Origin: Halomonas halodenitrificans DSM 735
Lineage (GTDB): Bacteria > Pseudomonadota > Gammaproteobacteria > Pseudomonadales > Halomonadaceae
Length of the DNA stretch: 64,000 bases
Reading direction: 5' to 3'
Assembly: GCF_000620045.1 (NCBI RefSeq)
Contig: NZ_JHVH01000013.1
Location: 1-64,000 of the forward strand
Part shown: positions 27,522-38,430 of the stretch, one piece after another
How the letters are laid out: every line of letters begins with the position of its first letter
Position numbering within the stretch: position 1 is the first letter of the stretch
The notes under the pieces: generated by a model
What the model was told of the DNA's origin: nothing
The model's input: the letters and a program-made list of their open reading frames with translations, nothing else
Databases searched by the model: none
Made by a program: the position numbers and the translations under genes

Positions 27522-28589
27522 ATGCACAACAAGATGCTCCCCCTCGTGACTGCCCTGGCGGCGCTTCCGCTGGCCATGGCAGCCACCCATGCCCAGGCCG
27601 AGGAGATGGCCATCGCCACCATCCTCCCCGAGAACATGAGCAACAACTCGATCTATCCGGCGCTGGTGCGCTTCAAGGACCTCGTCGAGACGCGCACCGA
27701 TGGCGAGGTGACGGTCTCGATCTTCGGCAACAGCCAGCTGGGCTCCGAGGTGGAGACCGCCCAGGAGGTGCAGGACGGGCTGACGCTGCAGTCGACCATC
27801 ATCACCACCGGCGCCATGTCGTCCTTCTATGACGATTATCAGCTGATGACCGCGCCCTTCGTGTTCAACGACTGGCGCCAGGCCTGGGCCTTCCTCGACG
27901 GCGACTGGTTCGCCGAGATGATGTCCGGCACCGTCGAAGAGACCGGCATGCGCTACCTGGGCACCTTCGACGACGGCGGCGGCTTCGTGGCCTTCACCAA
28001 CAACGAGCGGCCGATCAAGACCGTCGAGGACCTCGAGGGGCTCAATATCCGCACCGAGGAGAACCCCGGCCACGTGGCCATCATGAAGGCGCTGGGTGCC
28101 TCGGCCACGCCGCTGCCCTGGGGCGAGGTGATCACGGCGCTGGAGACCGGTCTGGCCGATGGCCAGTTCAACGCCCCGGTGCTCAACACCACCTTCAACT
28201 TCCACGAGGTCACCGATTACACCACCCTGACCGGCCACGTCTACAACAGCGCCGCCTGGCTGATCAGCGAGGACTGGTACCAGGCCCTGACCGAGCAGCA
28301 GCAGGAGGCCATCGTGACCTCGGCACGCGAGGCGATCGAGATCGGTCACGGCATGTCCGGGGCACTGGCCACGGCGAGCTGGCAGGAATCCTGCGAGACG
28401 TTCAAGGAGTGCTACATCATGCCCGCCGAGGAGCGTGCGCGCATGGCCGACATCGCGCGCCCGGCATGGAAGGAGTGGATCGTCAACGACTTCGGCATCG
28501 ACGCCGAGAAGGTCGATGCCTTCCTCGCGGAAGTCGAGCGCGTCGGGAAGGAGGTCAAGGAGTCGGATATGGCCCACTACGGCGAATAA
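27522..28589 (+). CDS. dctP: TRAP transporter, periplasmic solute-binding subunit
   Basis: The 355-residue protein starts MHNKMLPLVTALAALPL, a signal peptide cut near QAEE. The mature part follows the DctP pattern, with FKDLVETRTDGEVTVSIFG and the substrate-carboxylate region around LEGLNIRTEENPGHVAIMKAL, whose arginine usually binds the ligand carboxylate. The ligand is probably an organic acid, identity unknown. The frame is open back to 27303 but has no signal peptide there. GAGAGG precedes the chosen ATG. Confidence 0.92.
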   Translation: MHNKMLPLVTALAALPLAMAATHAQAEEMAIATILPENMSNNSIYPALVRFKDLVETRTDGEVTVSIFGNSQLGSEVETAQEVQDGLTLQSTIITTGAMSSFYDDYQLMTAPFVFNDWRQAWAFLDGDWFAEMMSGTVEETGMRYLGTFDDGGGFVAFTNNERPIKTVEDLEGLNIRTEENPGHVAIMKALGASATPLPWGEVITALETGLADGQFNAPVLNTTFNFHEVTDYTTLTGHVYNSAAWLISEDWYQALTEQQQEAIVTSAREAIEIGHGMSGALATASWQESCETFKECYIMPAEERARMADIARPAWKEWIVNDFGIDAEKVDAFLAEVERVGKEVKESDMAHYGE

Positions 28590-28603
28590 CGCTCTCCCTA
28601 CCT

Positions 28604-28630
28604 GGTCCGGCCGGGCGCTCCGGCCGGCCC
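28604..28630 (+). promoter_or_regulatory. Strong hairpin between dctP and dctQ
   Basis: GGTCCGGCCGG (28604-28614) and CCGGCCGGCCC (28620-28630) pair over 11 bases with one mismatch around a five-base loop. No T run follows, so it is more likely an mRNA-stabilising or attenuating hairpin that keeps dctP expressed above dctQM than a full terminator. Confidence 0.6.
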
Positions 28631-28652
28631 GAGATACCTGTGAGGTTCGCCG

Positions 28653-29204
28653 ATGCGTTTTCTTCAGCCTCTGCGCCGCCTGAGCGACTGGGTCAACCAG
28701 GCGTCGATCGTGACCTGCGTGGCCTGTGTGCTGGTGATGCTCGGCATTTCCTTCACGGCCTTCATCTACAAGCTGGTCACCGGCAGCAGCCTGAGCTGGA
28801 CCTACTCCCTGGCGCGGCTGTTTCTGCCCTGGATCGGTTTTCTCTCCATGACCATCTCGCTGCGCTACGGCGAGCATGTGGCCATGACGCTGCTGGTGCG
28901 CAGCCTGCCGCGGTGGCTGCTGACGCTGGCGGCCGCCCTCAGCCTGACGGTGGTGGGTGTCTTCGGGGCGCTGCTGCTGTGGTACGGCTGGGACTATTTC
29001 CTGGGCGCCAACCAGGTCTACATGGTGTCCGACCAGCTCCAGGTGCACGCCAAGTTTACCGCCATCGTCGTGCCGGTGAGCGGGGCCATCATCCTGCTGC
29101 ACCTGGTCCAGGGATTCGACCTGCTGGAACACTTCATCGATGACGACAGCACCATCAACGAGCTGATCGAGGCCGACACCCATCATGCGGAGGAGCGCCC
29201 ATGA
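28653..29204 (+). CDS. dctQ: TRAP transporter, small membrane subunit
   Basis: The 183-residue protein has four hydrophobic segments, the DctQ layout, with LSWTYSLARLFLPWIGFLSM as the conserved second-segment region. It follows dctP after a hairpin and overlaps dctM by four bases. Confidence 0.92.
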   Translation: MRFLQPLRRLSDWVNQASIVTCVACVLVMLGISFTAFIYKLVTGSSLSWTYSLARLFLPWIGFLSMTISLRYGEHVAMTLLVRSLPRWLLTLAAALSLTVVGVFGALLLWYGWDYFLGANQVYMVSDQLQVHAKFTAIVVPVSGAIILLHLVQGFDLLEHFIDDDSTINELIEADTHHAEERP

Positions 29205-30478
29205 CGCCTGCCATTCTGGTTTTCCTCGTCCTGCTGCTGCTGGGTACGCCCGTGGCGGTGGTCATGGCCCTCTCGGGGCTCGCGGGGGGCTTCGCCATGG
29301 GCGGCGAGCGCATGCTCGGCATCATCGCCAATCGCATGTTTTCCGGGGTATCGGGGTTTCTGTTGATCGCGGTGCCGTACTTTATCTTCACCGCCGAGCT
29401 CATGAACCAGGGCGGCTTGACCCAGAAGCTGATCAGCTTCAACAACGCGCTCTTCGGTCGGGTGCGGGGGGCGCTCTCCCACGTCAATATCTCGGTGTCG
29501 GTGTTCTTCGCGGGCCTGACCGGGGCGGCGATCACCGATACCGTGGCCATCGGCAAGATCATGATCCCGGAGATGAAGAAGCAGGGCTATGACGCCGAGT
29601 ATGCGGCGGCCATCACGGCCTGCTCGTCGATCATCGGGCCGATCATTCCACCCAGCGTGGTGATGGTGGTTTATGCGACGCTGCTGCGCGATATCTCGGT
29701 GATCGATCTGTTCGCCGGCGGCATCGTCCCCGGGCTGCTGATGGCCCTGGCGCTGCTTGCCGTCAGTTTCTTCCTGGCCTGGAAGCGCGGCTACCCCAAG
29801 CAGGCCCCGACGCCTTTCAAGGTGGCGATCATGGCGTTCTTCCTGGCGCTGCCGGCGATGATCGTGCCGCTGATCATCCTGGGGGGCATCCTCTCGGGGC
29901 TGACCACCATCACCGAGGCCTCGGGCTTCGCCGCCATCTATGCCCTGATCATCGGCGTGGTGTTCTATCGCAATCTCAACTGGAAGAAGGTGTGGCACGC
30001 ATTGGTGGTGACGGTGCGCTTCTCGGGGGTGGTGTTCTTCCTGCTGGCGACCTCGGCGGTGCTCGGCTGGTTCGTTACCCGCTCGGGTATCGCCCGGGAT
30101 GCGGCGGGCCTGATCACCAGCTTCAGCGATTCGACCTTCCTGCAACTGCTGCTGGTGTGTGCCTTGCTGATCCTGATCGGCACCGTCATGGATGTGCTGC
30201 CGGCGCTGGTGGTGGTGGCGCCGGTGCTGGTGCCGGCGATGGTCCAGCTCGGCGTGGACCCGCTGCATTTTGCCATCCTGATGATCGTGGTGCTCAATAT
30301 CTCCAACGTCACCCCGCCGGTGGGGATGACGCTGATGACGGCGGCACGCATCGCCGATGTGCCCTTCGAGCGGGCCATCATCGCCTCGCTGCCGTTTTAT
30401 GTGGCCTTTATCGCGGTGATCCTGCTGTTGGTCATCTTTCCTTCCCTGTCCACCTGGATACCGTCGCTGCTGGGGTAG
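29201..30478 (+). CDS. dctM: TRAP transporter, large membrane subunit
   Basis: This 425-residue protein has about twelve hydrophobic segments and the DctM hallmarks: FFAGLTGAAITDTVAIGKIM, SSIIGPIIPPSVVMVVYA and NISNVTPPVGMTLM. It is the Na+-coupled permease of the TRAP system. Two enzyme genes follow 46 and 25 bases apart, probably in the same operon. Confidence 0.95.
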   Translation: MTPAILVFLVLLLLGTPVAVVMALSGLAGGFAMGGERMLGIIANRMFSGVSGFLLIAVPYFIFTAELMNQGGLTQKLISFNNALFGRVRGALSHVNISVSVFFAGLTGAAITDTVAIGKIMIPEMKKQGYDAEYAAAITACSSIIGPIIPPSVVMVVYATLLRDISVIDLFAGGIVPGLLMALALLAVSFFLAWKRGYPKQAPTPFKVAIMAFFLALPAMIVPLIILGGILSGLTTITEASGFAAIYALIIGVVFYRNLNWKKVWHALVVTVRFSGVVFFLLATSAVLGWFVTRSGIARDAAGLITSFSDSTFLQLLLVCALLILIGTVMDVLPALVVVAPVLVPAMVQLGVDPLHFAILMIVVLNISNVTPPVGMTLMTAARIADVPFERAIIASLPFYVAFIAVILLLVIFPSLSTWIPSLLG

Positions 30479-30524
30479 GCCGCGAGCATCGTGATGCGTT
30501 GAAACACAAGGAGGAGATAACCCG

Positions 30525-31652
30525 ATGGAGACGCAGGATAGCGCACCGACTACCGGCTTCTTCTGGCATGAGCGCTGCTTCTGGCACGACCCGGGCGCCA
30601 TCGGTGTCTTCTCGGGCCATGATGAATACCTGCAGCCGCAGCCGGCCTCGGAAAGCCCGGAGAGCAAGCGACGCCTGAAGAACCTGCTCGAGGTCTCGGG
30701 GCTGATCGATGAACTGGCGGTGCGCAAGCCCAGCCCGGCCAGGCGCGAGGACCTGGAGCGTTTCCATACGCGGCGCTATCTCGAAGCGCTGGAGGACGGC
30801 GATGCCGGTCGTGGCGGCGACGCCGGCGACTGTGCCCCCTATACGCCGGGTAGCCTGGCCGCCGCGCGTCAGTCGGCGGGGCTCGCCGTGGCGGCGGTCG
30901 AAGCGGTGGCCACCGGCGAGCTCGAACAGGTCTATGCGCTGTGTCGGCCTCCCGGGCACCATGCCGAGGCCGATCGCGGCCGGGGCTTCTGCCTGCTGGG
31001 CAATATCCCGGTGGCGGTGACGCGTGCGCGTGCCCTGGGCCAGGTCGGGCGGGTGGCGATTCTCGACTGGGACGTGCATCACGGCAACGGTCAGCAGGCG
31101 GCGTTCTATGACGACCCCGACGTCTTCACGATCTCGATTCATCAGGCGGGCAACTACCCGCTGGATACCGGCACCTTCGAGGAGCAGGGCGAGGGCGCCG
31201 GGCGGGGCGCCTGTCTCAATCTGCCGCTGCCGCCAGGCTGCGGCCTCGGGGCCTACGCCCATGCCATGAGCGAGCTGGTGTTGCCGGCGATCGAGGCCTT
31301 CGCGCCCGAGATGATCGTGGTGGCCTGTGGCTATGATGCCGGCGCCAAGGACCCGCTCGGCAAGATGTTGCTCAACAGCACGGCCTTCGCCAGCATGACC
31401 CGCCGGCTTCGCGAGCTGGCCGGGCGCTGCTGCCATGGGCGGCTGGTGATGATCCACGAGGGCGGCTATTCCGAGGGGTATGTGCCGTTCTGCGGCCATG
31501 CGGTCATCCAGGCACTGACCGATAGCAATATCAGCGTGCACGACCCCCAGGCCGAGGAGATCGCCGCCTGGGCCTATCAGGCGTTGCAACCTCATCAGCG
31601 CGAGCTGATCGACGGCTGGCGCGCCGCCTGGTCGACACACGCCCGCCCTTGA
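30525..31652 (+). CDS. Histone deacetylase-fold amidohydrolase (acetylpolyamine amidohydrolase-like)
   Basis: The 375-residue enzyme belongs to the arginase/deacetylase fold. Catalytic and zinc motifs are RPPGHHAEADRGRGFC, LDWDVHHGNGQQ and GYDAGAKDPLG. Bacterial relatives remove acetyl or related groups from polyamines or other N-acyl compounds. An AGGAGG site precedes the ATG. Placement between a TRAP permease and an aminotransferase suggests it opens an amide of the imported solute, but the substrate is unknown. Confidence 0.9.
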   Translation: METQDSAPTTGFFWHERCFWHDPGAIGVFSGHDEYLQPQPASESPESKRRLKNLLEVSGLIDELAVRKPSPARREDLERFHTRRYLEALEDGDAGRGGDAGDCAPYTPGSLAAARQSAGLAVAAVEAVATGELEQVYALCRPPGHHAEADRGRGFCLLGNIPVAVTRARALGQVGRVAILDWDVHHGNGQQAAFYDDPDVFTISIHQAGNYPLDTGTFEEQGEGAGRGACLNLPLPPGCGLGAYAHAMSELVLPAIEAFAPEMIVVACGYDAGAKDPLGKMLLNSTAFASMTRRLRELAGRCCHGRLVMIHEGGYSEGYVPFCGHAVIQALTDSNISVHDPQAEEIAAWAYQALQPHQRELIDGWRAAWSTHARP

Positions 31653-31677
31653 ACGCGACTGCTAAGGAGTGGAAGCC

Positions 31678-32646
31678 ATGACGCCTCTCTACCAACGCGA
31701 TGGCTGGCTATGGCATGACGGCGAATGGCTGGCCTGGCGCGATGCCCGCACCCATCTGCTGACCCATAGCCTGCACTATGGCATGGGCTGCTTCGAGGGC
31801 GTGCGTGCCTATGCGGGACCCAGGGGAACCCAGCTGTTTCGGGTGGCCGAGCATACGCGACGGCTGCTGGATAGCGCCCATATCCTGGATATACCGTTAT
31901 CTTACAGTGACGACACCCTGATCCAGGCCCAGCGTCAGTGCCTGGTGCGCAACGACCTGGCCAATGCCTACCTCAAGCCGACGGTCTATCTCGGCGCCGA
32001 GGGCCTGGGGTTGCGGGCCAGGGGGCTCACCACCCATATCATGATTCCCGCCTGGGACCTGGGGGATTATATCTCCCCCGAGGCGGCCTCGGTCGGGCTG
32101 CGTGCGCTGACCTCCTCGTGGGCGCGCCATCATGTGAATATCAGCATGTGTCGAGCCAAGACCAATGGCCATTACGTGAACTCAATGTTGGCGCTCAACG
32201 CCGCCGTGAAGGCGGGCTTCGACGAGACCATCATGCTGGATCCCGAGGGCCATGTTGCCGAGGCGTCGGCCGCCAACGTCTTCCTGTTGCGCGACGGCGT
32301 CCTGCATACCCCGGAGGTGACCTCCTGCCTCCAGGGCATCACCCGCGATAGCGTGATCCGCCTGACCCGGGAGGTGCTGGGCATCGAGGTGCAGGAGCGC
32401 CGCATTACCCGGGACGAGCTGTATATCGCCGACGAGGCCTTCGTGACCGGCACCGCGGCCGAGATCCTGCCGTTGCGCGAACTGGATGGTCGCCATATCG
32501 GCGCCCGGGCCGGGGCACCGGCCGTGGACAGGCCGATCGCCCAGGACTCGCTGACCGCACGTCTCCAGCGTCTCTACCATGATGTGACCCGTGGCCAGCC
32601 GGGGCCCGCCACGGAGGCCTTCGGCGAGTGGCTGACGCCTGTATGA
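31678..32646 (+). CDS. ilvE: Branched-chain-amino-acid aminotransferase
   Basis: This 322-residue fold-type IV aminotransferase has HSLHYGMGCFEGVRAY, the PLP lysine at K161 in RAKTNGHYVNSM and EASAANVFLLRDG. These fit IlvE, which swaps amino groups between glutamate and Val, Leu or Ile. AAGGAG eight bases upstream supports the ATG at 31678 over the GTG at 31669. Its position after the TRAP and deacetylase genes hints at a special role instead of general biosynthesis. Confidence 0.87.
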   Translation: MTPLYQRDGWLWHDGEWLAWRDARTHLLTHSLHYGMGCFEGVRAYAGPRGTQLFRVAEHTRRLLDSAHILDIPLSYSDDTLIQAQRQCLVRNDLANAYLKPTVYLGAEGLGLRARGLTTHIMIPAWDLGDYISPEAASVGLRALTSSWARHHVNISMCRAKTNGHYVNSMLALNAAVKAGFDETIMLDPEGHVAEASAANVFLLRDGVLHTPEVTSCLQGITRDSVIRLTREVLGIEVQERRITRDELYIADEAFVTGTAAEILPLRELDGRHIGARAGAPAVDRPIAQDSLTARLQRLYHDVTRGQPGPATEAFGEWLTPV

Positions 32647-32705
32647 AGCGGTCAGCCGGAAAGGGCAGGGCGTGGTAGCCTGGCGACACGTCGAAGGGAG
32701 CTCGC

Positions 32706-33719
32706 ATGTCGCTGTTGATCGATATCACCCTGGGCCTGGTGCTGGTGGCCTGTTCGCTATGGGGCGCCCTGGCGTTGCTGTATCGCTTTCCGGCGGGCCT
32801 CACCCGGCGGCGCCTCGCCGCGCTAGGATGGTTGCTGCTCGGTGGGCTGTGGCTGGGATGGCAATGGCAGCAGGGAGCGCGCCTGGGCCCGCTGCTGGGG
32901 ATGGCGGCAAGCCAGCTGCCGCTGCTGTGCTGGTGGCGGCGGCTGGCGCCGGCAAGCGACGGCGACTGGGCGGACGACGTACGCTTCCTGGCCACGGGTA
33001 GCCTGCATGGCCAACGGCTAACGCTCGATCATGTGCGCGGCTTCGACTGGCGCAACCGAGACGAAGCGTCGGTGGCCTGGGGGCGGCGTGAATATGACCT
33101 CCAGCGACTGGCGTCCCTCGATCTGTTCGTGTCGACCTGGGGGCGGCCGGGCATCGCCCATGTGCTGCTGTCTTTCGGCTTCGAGGATGGTCAGGGCGGC
33201 GTCGGTGACTTCGTGGCCTTCTCGGTGGAGGTGCGTCGCAGGCATCATGAGCCCTTCTCGGAGATCGGTGGCTTCTTCAAGCAGTATGAACTGGCAATCG
33301 TCGCCGCCGATGAGCGTGATGCGGTTCTCCTGCGCAGCAATGTGCGACGGGAGTCGGTCACCCTGTACCGGGTGCTGCTCGGCGAGCGCGAGCGTCGCGA
33401 GCTGTTGCTGGCCCTGGTGGAACAGGCCAACGAACTGGAGCGCACCCCGCGCTTCTACCACACCATCACCGCCAACTGCACGACCCTGGTGTATGCCCTG
33501 ATGCGCCGGATCGTGGAGGGGTTGCCGCTGGACCATCGACTGCTGCTGACCGGGTTTCTGCCCGGTTATGTCCATGACCGCGGGGGGCTGGTACCCGGCG
33601 TCTCGCTGAGCGAATTGAGGCGCCGCGGTGATATCACCGGGCGTGCCCTGGCGGCCCATGACGATCCCGACTTCTCGCGACGGATCCGCGTTGGCGTGCC
33701 GGGGTGGACCGGGAACTGA
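32706..33719 (+). CDS. DUF4105 family membrane protein
   Basis: The 337-residue protein has two or three hydrophobic segments in the first 85 residues. A DUF4105-type domain (about 120-300) follows, with HVLLSFGF, EIGGFFKQYELAI and FYHTITANCTTLVYALM, whose N-C-T pattern fits the papain-like catalytic patch reported for related Lnb-type domains. Function in bacteria is unknown. A GGGAG site precedes the ATG. It may be separate from the upstream operon. Confidence 0.82.
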   Translation: MSLLIDITLGLVLVACSLWGALALLYRFPAGLTRRRLAALGWLLLGGLWLGWQWQQGARLGPLLGMAASQLPLLCWWRRLAPASDGDWADDVRFLATGSLHGQRLTLDHVRGFDWRNRDEASVAWGRREYDLQRLASLDLFVSTWGRPGIAHVLLSFGFEDGQGGVGDFVAFSVEVRRRHHEPFSEIGGFFKQYELAIVAADERDAVLLRSNVRRESVTLYRVLLGERERRELLLALVEQANELERTPRFYHTITANCTTLVYALMRRIVEGLPLDHRLLLTGFLPGYVHDRGGLVPGVSLSELRRRGDITGRALAAHDDPDFSRRIRVGVPGWTGN

Positions 33720-33830
33720 AGAGGCGATAGCCCCGATCGAGGGTGTTTCACAGGGGCAGCCCTGGTCGTCTTCTGGTAGAATTCTGCGCCGTTTCGTCTC
33801 AATTCAACTCCTTCTTCGGGAAAATCAGCC

Positions 33831-35180
33831 ATGAACGCGGTAATCATTGCGGTGCTGGTGATGGTCGGACTGTCGCTGGCACGCGTCTCGGTCGTCTTCG
33901 CGCTGGTGGTCGGGGCACTGGTGGGCGGCCTGGTCGGCGGGCTCTCCGTCGAGCAGACCCTCGGCGCCTTCAACGACGGGGTCGGTGGCGGGGCCAAGGT
34001 GGCCCTGGCCTATGCCACCCTGGGCGCCTTTGCGGTCGCGATCTCTCGCTCGGGCCTGCCCGACCTGCTGGCCAGGCGGCTCATCTCACTGCTCGGTCAG
34101 GAGGCCACGGCCAACCAACAGGCGGTGGTCAAGTACCTGATGCTCGGGTCGGTCCTGCTGGTGGCCATCTCTTCGCAGAACCTGATTCCGGTACATATCG
34201 CCTTTATTCCGATCCTGATTCCGCCGCTGCTCAAGGTCATGAACCAGCTGCGCCTCGATCGTCGCGCGGTGGCCTGTACGCTGACCTTCGGCCTTACCGC
34301 CCCCTATATGCTGCTTCCGGTGGGGTTCGGGGCAATCTTCCTCAACGATATTCTGCTGGCCAATATCAACCAGGCCGGGGAGGCGCTGGGGCTGGAGGTC
34401 ACTCGCGGCATGTTGCCCCTGGCCATGGGAGTGCCGGTGGGCGGCATGGCGCTGGGCCTGCTGGTCGCGGTGTTTATCAGCTATCGTCGCCCGCGGGACT
34501 ATGACAATGCGGAAGTGGCGACGACCAATGTGCCGCACCATGAGCCCGAGACCCACGAGCCGCATACCCTGGGCCTGGCGATGTCGGTCCTGGCCATCAT
34601 GGCCGCCCTGGGCATCCAGCTGTGGACCGGCTCCATGATCCTCGGCGGCCTGGTAGGCTTCGCGTTGCTGTCGGTGGGCGGGATCTTCAAGTGGCGCGAG
34701 GCCGATGACCTCTTCACCAGCGGCATGCGCATGATGGCGTTGATCGGTTTCATCATGATCTCGGCATCGGGGTTCGCCTCGGTCATGAATGCGACCGGGC
34801 ACATCGAGACCCTGGTGCATTCCAGTGTCGAGGTGATCGGCGACAATCGCGGGCTGGCCGCGCTGCTGATGCTGCTGGTCGGGCTGTTCATTACCCTGGG
34901 GATCGGCTCGTCGTTCTCCACCATCCCGATCATCGCCGCCATCTTCGTGCCCCTGGCGGTGCAGTTTGGCTTCTCGCCCCTGGCCACGGTGGTGCTGGTC
35001 GGCACGGCGGCGGCGCTGGGCGATGCCGGTTCACCGGCCTCCGACTCCACCCTGGGGCCCACCTCCGGCCTCAACGTCGACCGTCAGCACGACCATATCT
35101 GGGACAGCGTGGTGCCGACCTTTCTCCACTACAATATCCCGCTGATCGGCTTTGGCTGGCTGGGGGCCATGGTCCTCTAG
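33831..35180 (+). CDS. Na+/H+ antiporter family protein (NhaC-like superfamily)
   Basis: The 449-residue protein has ten or more hydrophobic segments. [19 protein letters not shown] and [20 protein letters not shown] are the conserved patches of the COG2056 antiporter family in the ion transporter superfamily. It would add to the Mrp system for Na+ or nutrient-coupled exchange. The 110-base gap upstream suggests its own promoter. A hairpin at 35220-35239 follows. Confidence 0.87.
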   Translation: MNAVIIAVLVMVGLSLARVSVVFALVVGALVGGLVGGLSVEQTLGAFNDGVGGGAKVALAYATLGAFAVAISRSGLPDLLARRLISLLGQEATANQQAVVKYLMLGSVLLVAISSQNLIPVHIAFIPILIPPLLKVMNQLRLDRRAVACTLTFGLTAPYMLLPVGFGAIFLNDILLANINQAGEALGLEVTRGMLPLAMGVPVGGMALGLLVAVFISYRRPRDYDNAEVATTNVPHHEPETHEPHTLGLAMSVLAIMAALGIQLWTGSMILGGLVGFALLSVGGIFKWREADDLFTSGMRMMALIGFIMISASGFASVMNATGHIETLVHSSVEVIGDNRGLAALLMLLVGLFITLGIGSSFSTIPIIAAIFVPLAVQFGFSPLATVVLVGTAAALGDAGSPASDSTLGPTSGLNVDRQHDHIWDSVVPTFLHYNIPLIGFGWLGAMVL

Positions 35181-35219
35181 GCTATCGTTCCGATCATCAA
35201 GATATTCAGCGTCATGCAG

Positions 35220-35239
35220 CGGCGGCCCACGGGCCGCCG
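35220..35239 (+). terminator. Hairpin between convergent antiporter and trmJ genes
   Basis: CGGCGGCCC and GGGCCGCCG pair perfectly over nine bases, followed by TTGTGCTT. It lies between convergent genes and may end both transcripts. Confidence 0.6.
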
Positions 35240-35255
35240 TTGTGCTTCATGGCGA

Positions 35256-35990
35256 TTAGTCCTGGGATAGATGCGACTCGAACGAGGCCAGCAGGCCGCG
35301 GAGCAGCGAGAGTTCGCGCCGCGACGGCTGGGCCCGGGCGAACAGCGTATGCAGGTGCGCCTCGGTGCGAGCATGGGGCTGGGTGATAAAGCCGCTGCGC
35401 TGCATGACCTGGCTCAGGTGGTCGTGGAAATGCGCGAGCTGCTCGCGACTCGGCTGGCGCTCCTGGGCAGGGCGTGTCGGACAATAGCCGTTATCCGGCC
35501 GCCGGCGCCACGCCGAGAAGACCTCGTAGGCGAGTACCTGCACGGCCTGGGAGAGGTTGAGGATGCCGTAGTCGGGATTGGCGGGAATGCTGACCTGGTG
35601 GCTGCACAGGGCGATCTCGTCGTTGGTGAGCCCGAAGCGTTCGCGGCCGAATACCAGCGCCACCGGGTCATGGGCGGCATGCTCCACCAGCTCGCGGGCC
35701 ATGGCATCGGGTTCATCGAAGTGGGGCAGTGGCAGGCTCCGGAGTCGTGCGCTGGCCCCCACCACCTGCACGCAGTCGCCGACGGCCGCCGCCAGCGAGT
35801 CGACGACGCGAGCGCCTTCCACCAGATCCTCGGCCCCGGCGGCCAGGCGCGTGGCCTCGGGATCCGGAAACTGGCGCGGATTGACCAGGACGAGATCGCT
35901 CAGGCCCATGGTCTTCATGGCCCGCACGGCGGCGCCGATATTGCCGGGGTGAAAGGTCTGGACGAGGACGATACGAATATTGGACAGCAT
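35256..35990 (-). CDS. trmJ: tRNA (cytidine/uridine-32-2'-O)-methyltransferase
   Basis: This SPOUT methyltransferase (244 residues) modifies position 32 of certain tRNAs. The N-terminal half has RIVLVQTFHPGNIGAAVRAM and LVFGRERFGLTNDEI, and the SAM-binding knot has PANPDYGILNLSQAVQV. The start at 35990 is chosen over 36029 because MLSNIRI begins the conserved domain. A repeat element separates it from groEL upstream. Confidence 0.93.
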   Translation of the reverse strand: MLSNIRIVLVQTFHPGNIGAAVRAMKTMGLSDLVLVNPRQFPDPEATRLAAGAEDLVEGARVVDSLAAAVGDCVQVVGASARLRSLPLPHFDEPDAMARELVEHAAHDPVALVFGRERFGLTNDEIALCSHQVSIPANPDYGILNLSQAVQVLAYEVFSAWRRRPDNGYCPTRPAQERQPSREQLAHFHDHLSQVMQRSGFITQPHARTEAHLHTLFARAQPSRRELSLLRGLLASFESHLSQD

Positions 35991-36037
35991 AAATCGGCTC
36001 GATGCGAGAGGAGCGGGTAGTTTACGCATTGGACGGA

Positions 36038-36138
36038 AAGCTGTAAGCCCTGGCAGTCACCAGTCTTGGTAGACCACGGCCCGGGCGAATGACGCGAACC
36101 CGTGGGGGTCTTACAGCTTATAGCTTACGGCTTACAGC
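36038..36138. repeat. Heptamer-based inverted repeat element, locus B (groEL-trmJ gap)
   Basis: AAGCTGTAAGCC at 36038-36049 faces CTTACAGC-TTATAGC-TTACGGC-TTACAGC units at 36110-36138. TGGCAGTCAC (36051-36060) is shared exactly with locus A at 6925-6934. The spacer is longer than at locus A. It lies right after the groEL terminator. Confidence 0.75.
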
Positions 36139-36143
36139 GAAAA

Positions 36144-36173
36144 AGACCCCGCCGGCTTTCACCGACGGGGTCT
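36144..36173 (-). terminator. Terminator of groESL
   Basis: On the minus strand AGACCCCG and CGGGGTCT enclose a GC-rich loop, and TTTTTC follows the stem. It lies just after the groEL stop, a standard rho-independent terminator. Confidence 0.85.
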
Positions 36174-36223
36174 GTCTCAGGGCTTGCCCGGAAGGGCAGT
36201 GCCTGGAGCAGGGCGGGGCTGGC

Positions 36224-37897
<1,674 letters not shown>

Positions 37898-37930
37898 TCA
37901 GTCAGTATCGAGAGGTGTCGCGGTCGTGCC

Positions 37931-38224
37931 TTAGCCTTCGACCACGGCCAGGATGTCGGACTCGCTCATGATCAGGACTTCCTCGCCGTCGACTTTCTGC
38001 TTCTCGACGCCGAAGCCATCCTTGAAGATCACGGTGTCGCCAACCTTGACGTCGAGTGCGCGGACATCGCCGTTGTCGAGGATCCGGCCGTTACCGGCGG
38101 CGAGCACTTCGCCACGTGTCGGTTTTTCCTGGGCACTGCCCGGGAGCACGATGCCGCCGGCCGTTTTCTGCTCTTCTTCGACGCGACGAATGATGACGCG
38201 ATCGTGCAAGGGACGGATGTTCAT
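37931..38224 (-). CDS. groS: 10-kDa co-chaperonin GroES
   Basis: The 97-residue lid of the GroEL chamber has the N-terminal [14 protein letters not shown] and the mobile loop [12 protein letters not shown]. It is the first gene of the groESL operon, transcribed from the heat-shock promoter at 38367-38394. Confidence 0.99.
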   Translation of the reverse strand: MNIRPLHDRVIIRRVEEEQKTAGGIVLPGSAQEKPTRGEVLAAGNGRILDNGDVRALDVKVGDTVIFKDGFGVEKQKVDGEEVLIMSESDILAVVEG

Positions 38225-38366
38225 TGCTCACGTTCTCCTGATGGTTTGTATGCCGGTGATCCGGCGGTTTGCATCGTGACCTCGCCACCGAAGCAGCGAG
38301 GGGAGGCGTCAGGCGCCTTCCGTGTCAATGGCGCGATATCGCGCCGAAACCTGTTGCTGACCAGAT

Positions 38367-38394
38367 AAGTGGGGCTCGCCAATGGCCTTTCAAG
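38367..38394 (-). promoter_or_regulatory. Sigma-32 heat-shock promoter of groESL
   Basis: On the minus strand CTTGAAA (38394-38388) is followed after 13 bases by CCCCACTT (38374-38367). The family consensus is CTTGAAA-N13-CCCCATNT, so only one core base differs. The leader to groES is about 135 bases. Confidence 0.88.
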
Positions 38395-38430
38395 GGCCGC
38401 CGAGCATTTTTTTTGCCGACTCGGCCAAAC

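Noticed and set aside
25615-29186. Long antisense frames of about 530 and 600 codons opposite phaAB and dctP/dctQ
   Set aside because: Their products are low-complexity, rich in Gln, His, Gly and Arg, as expected for shadows of membrane and GC-rich genes.
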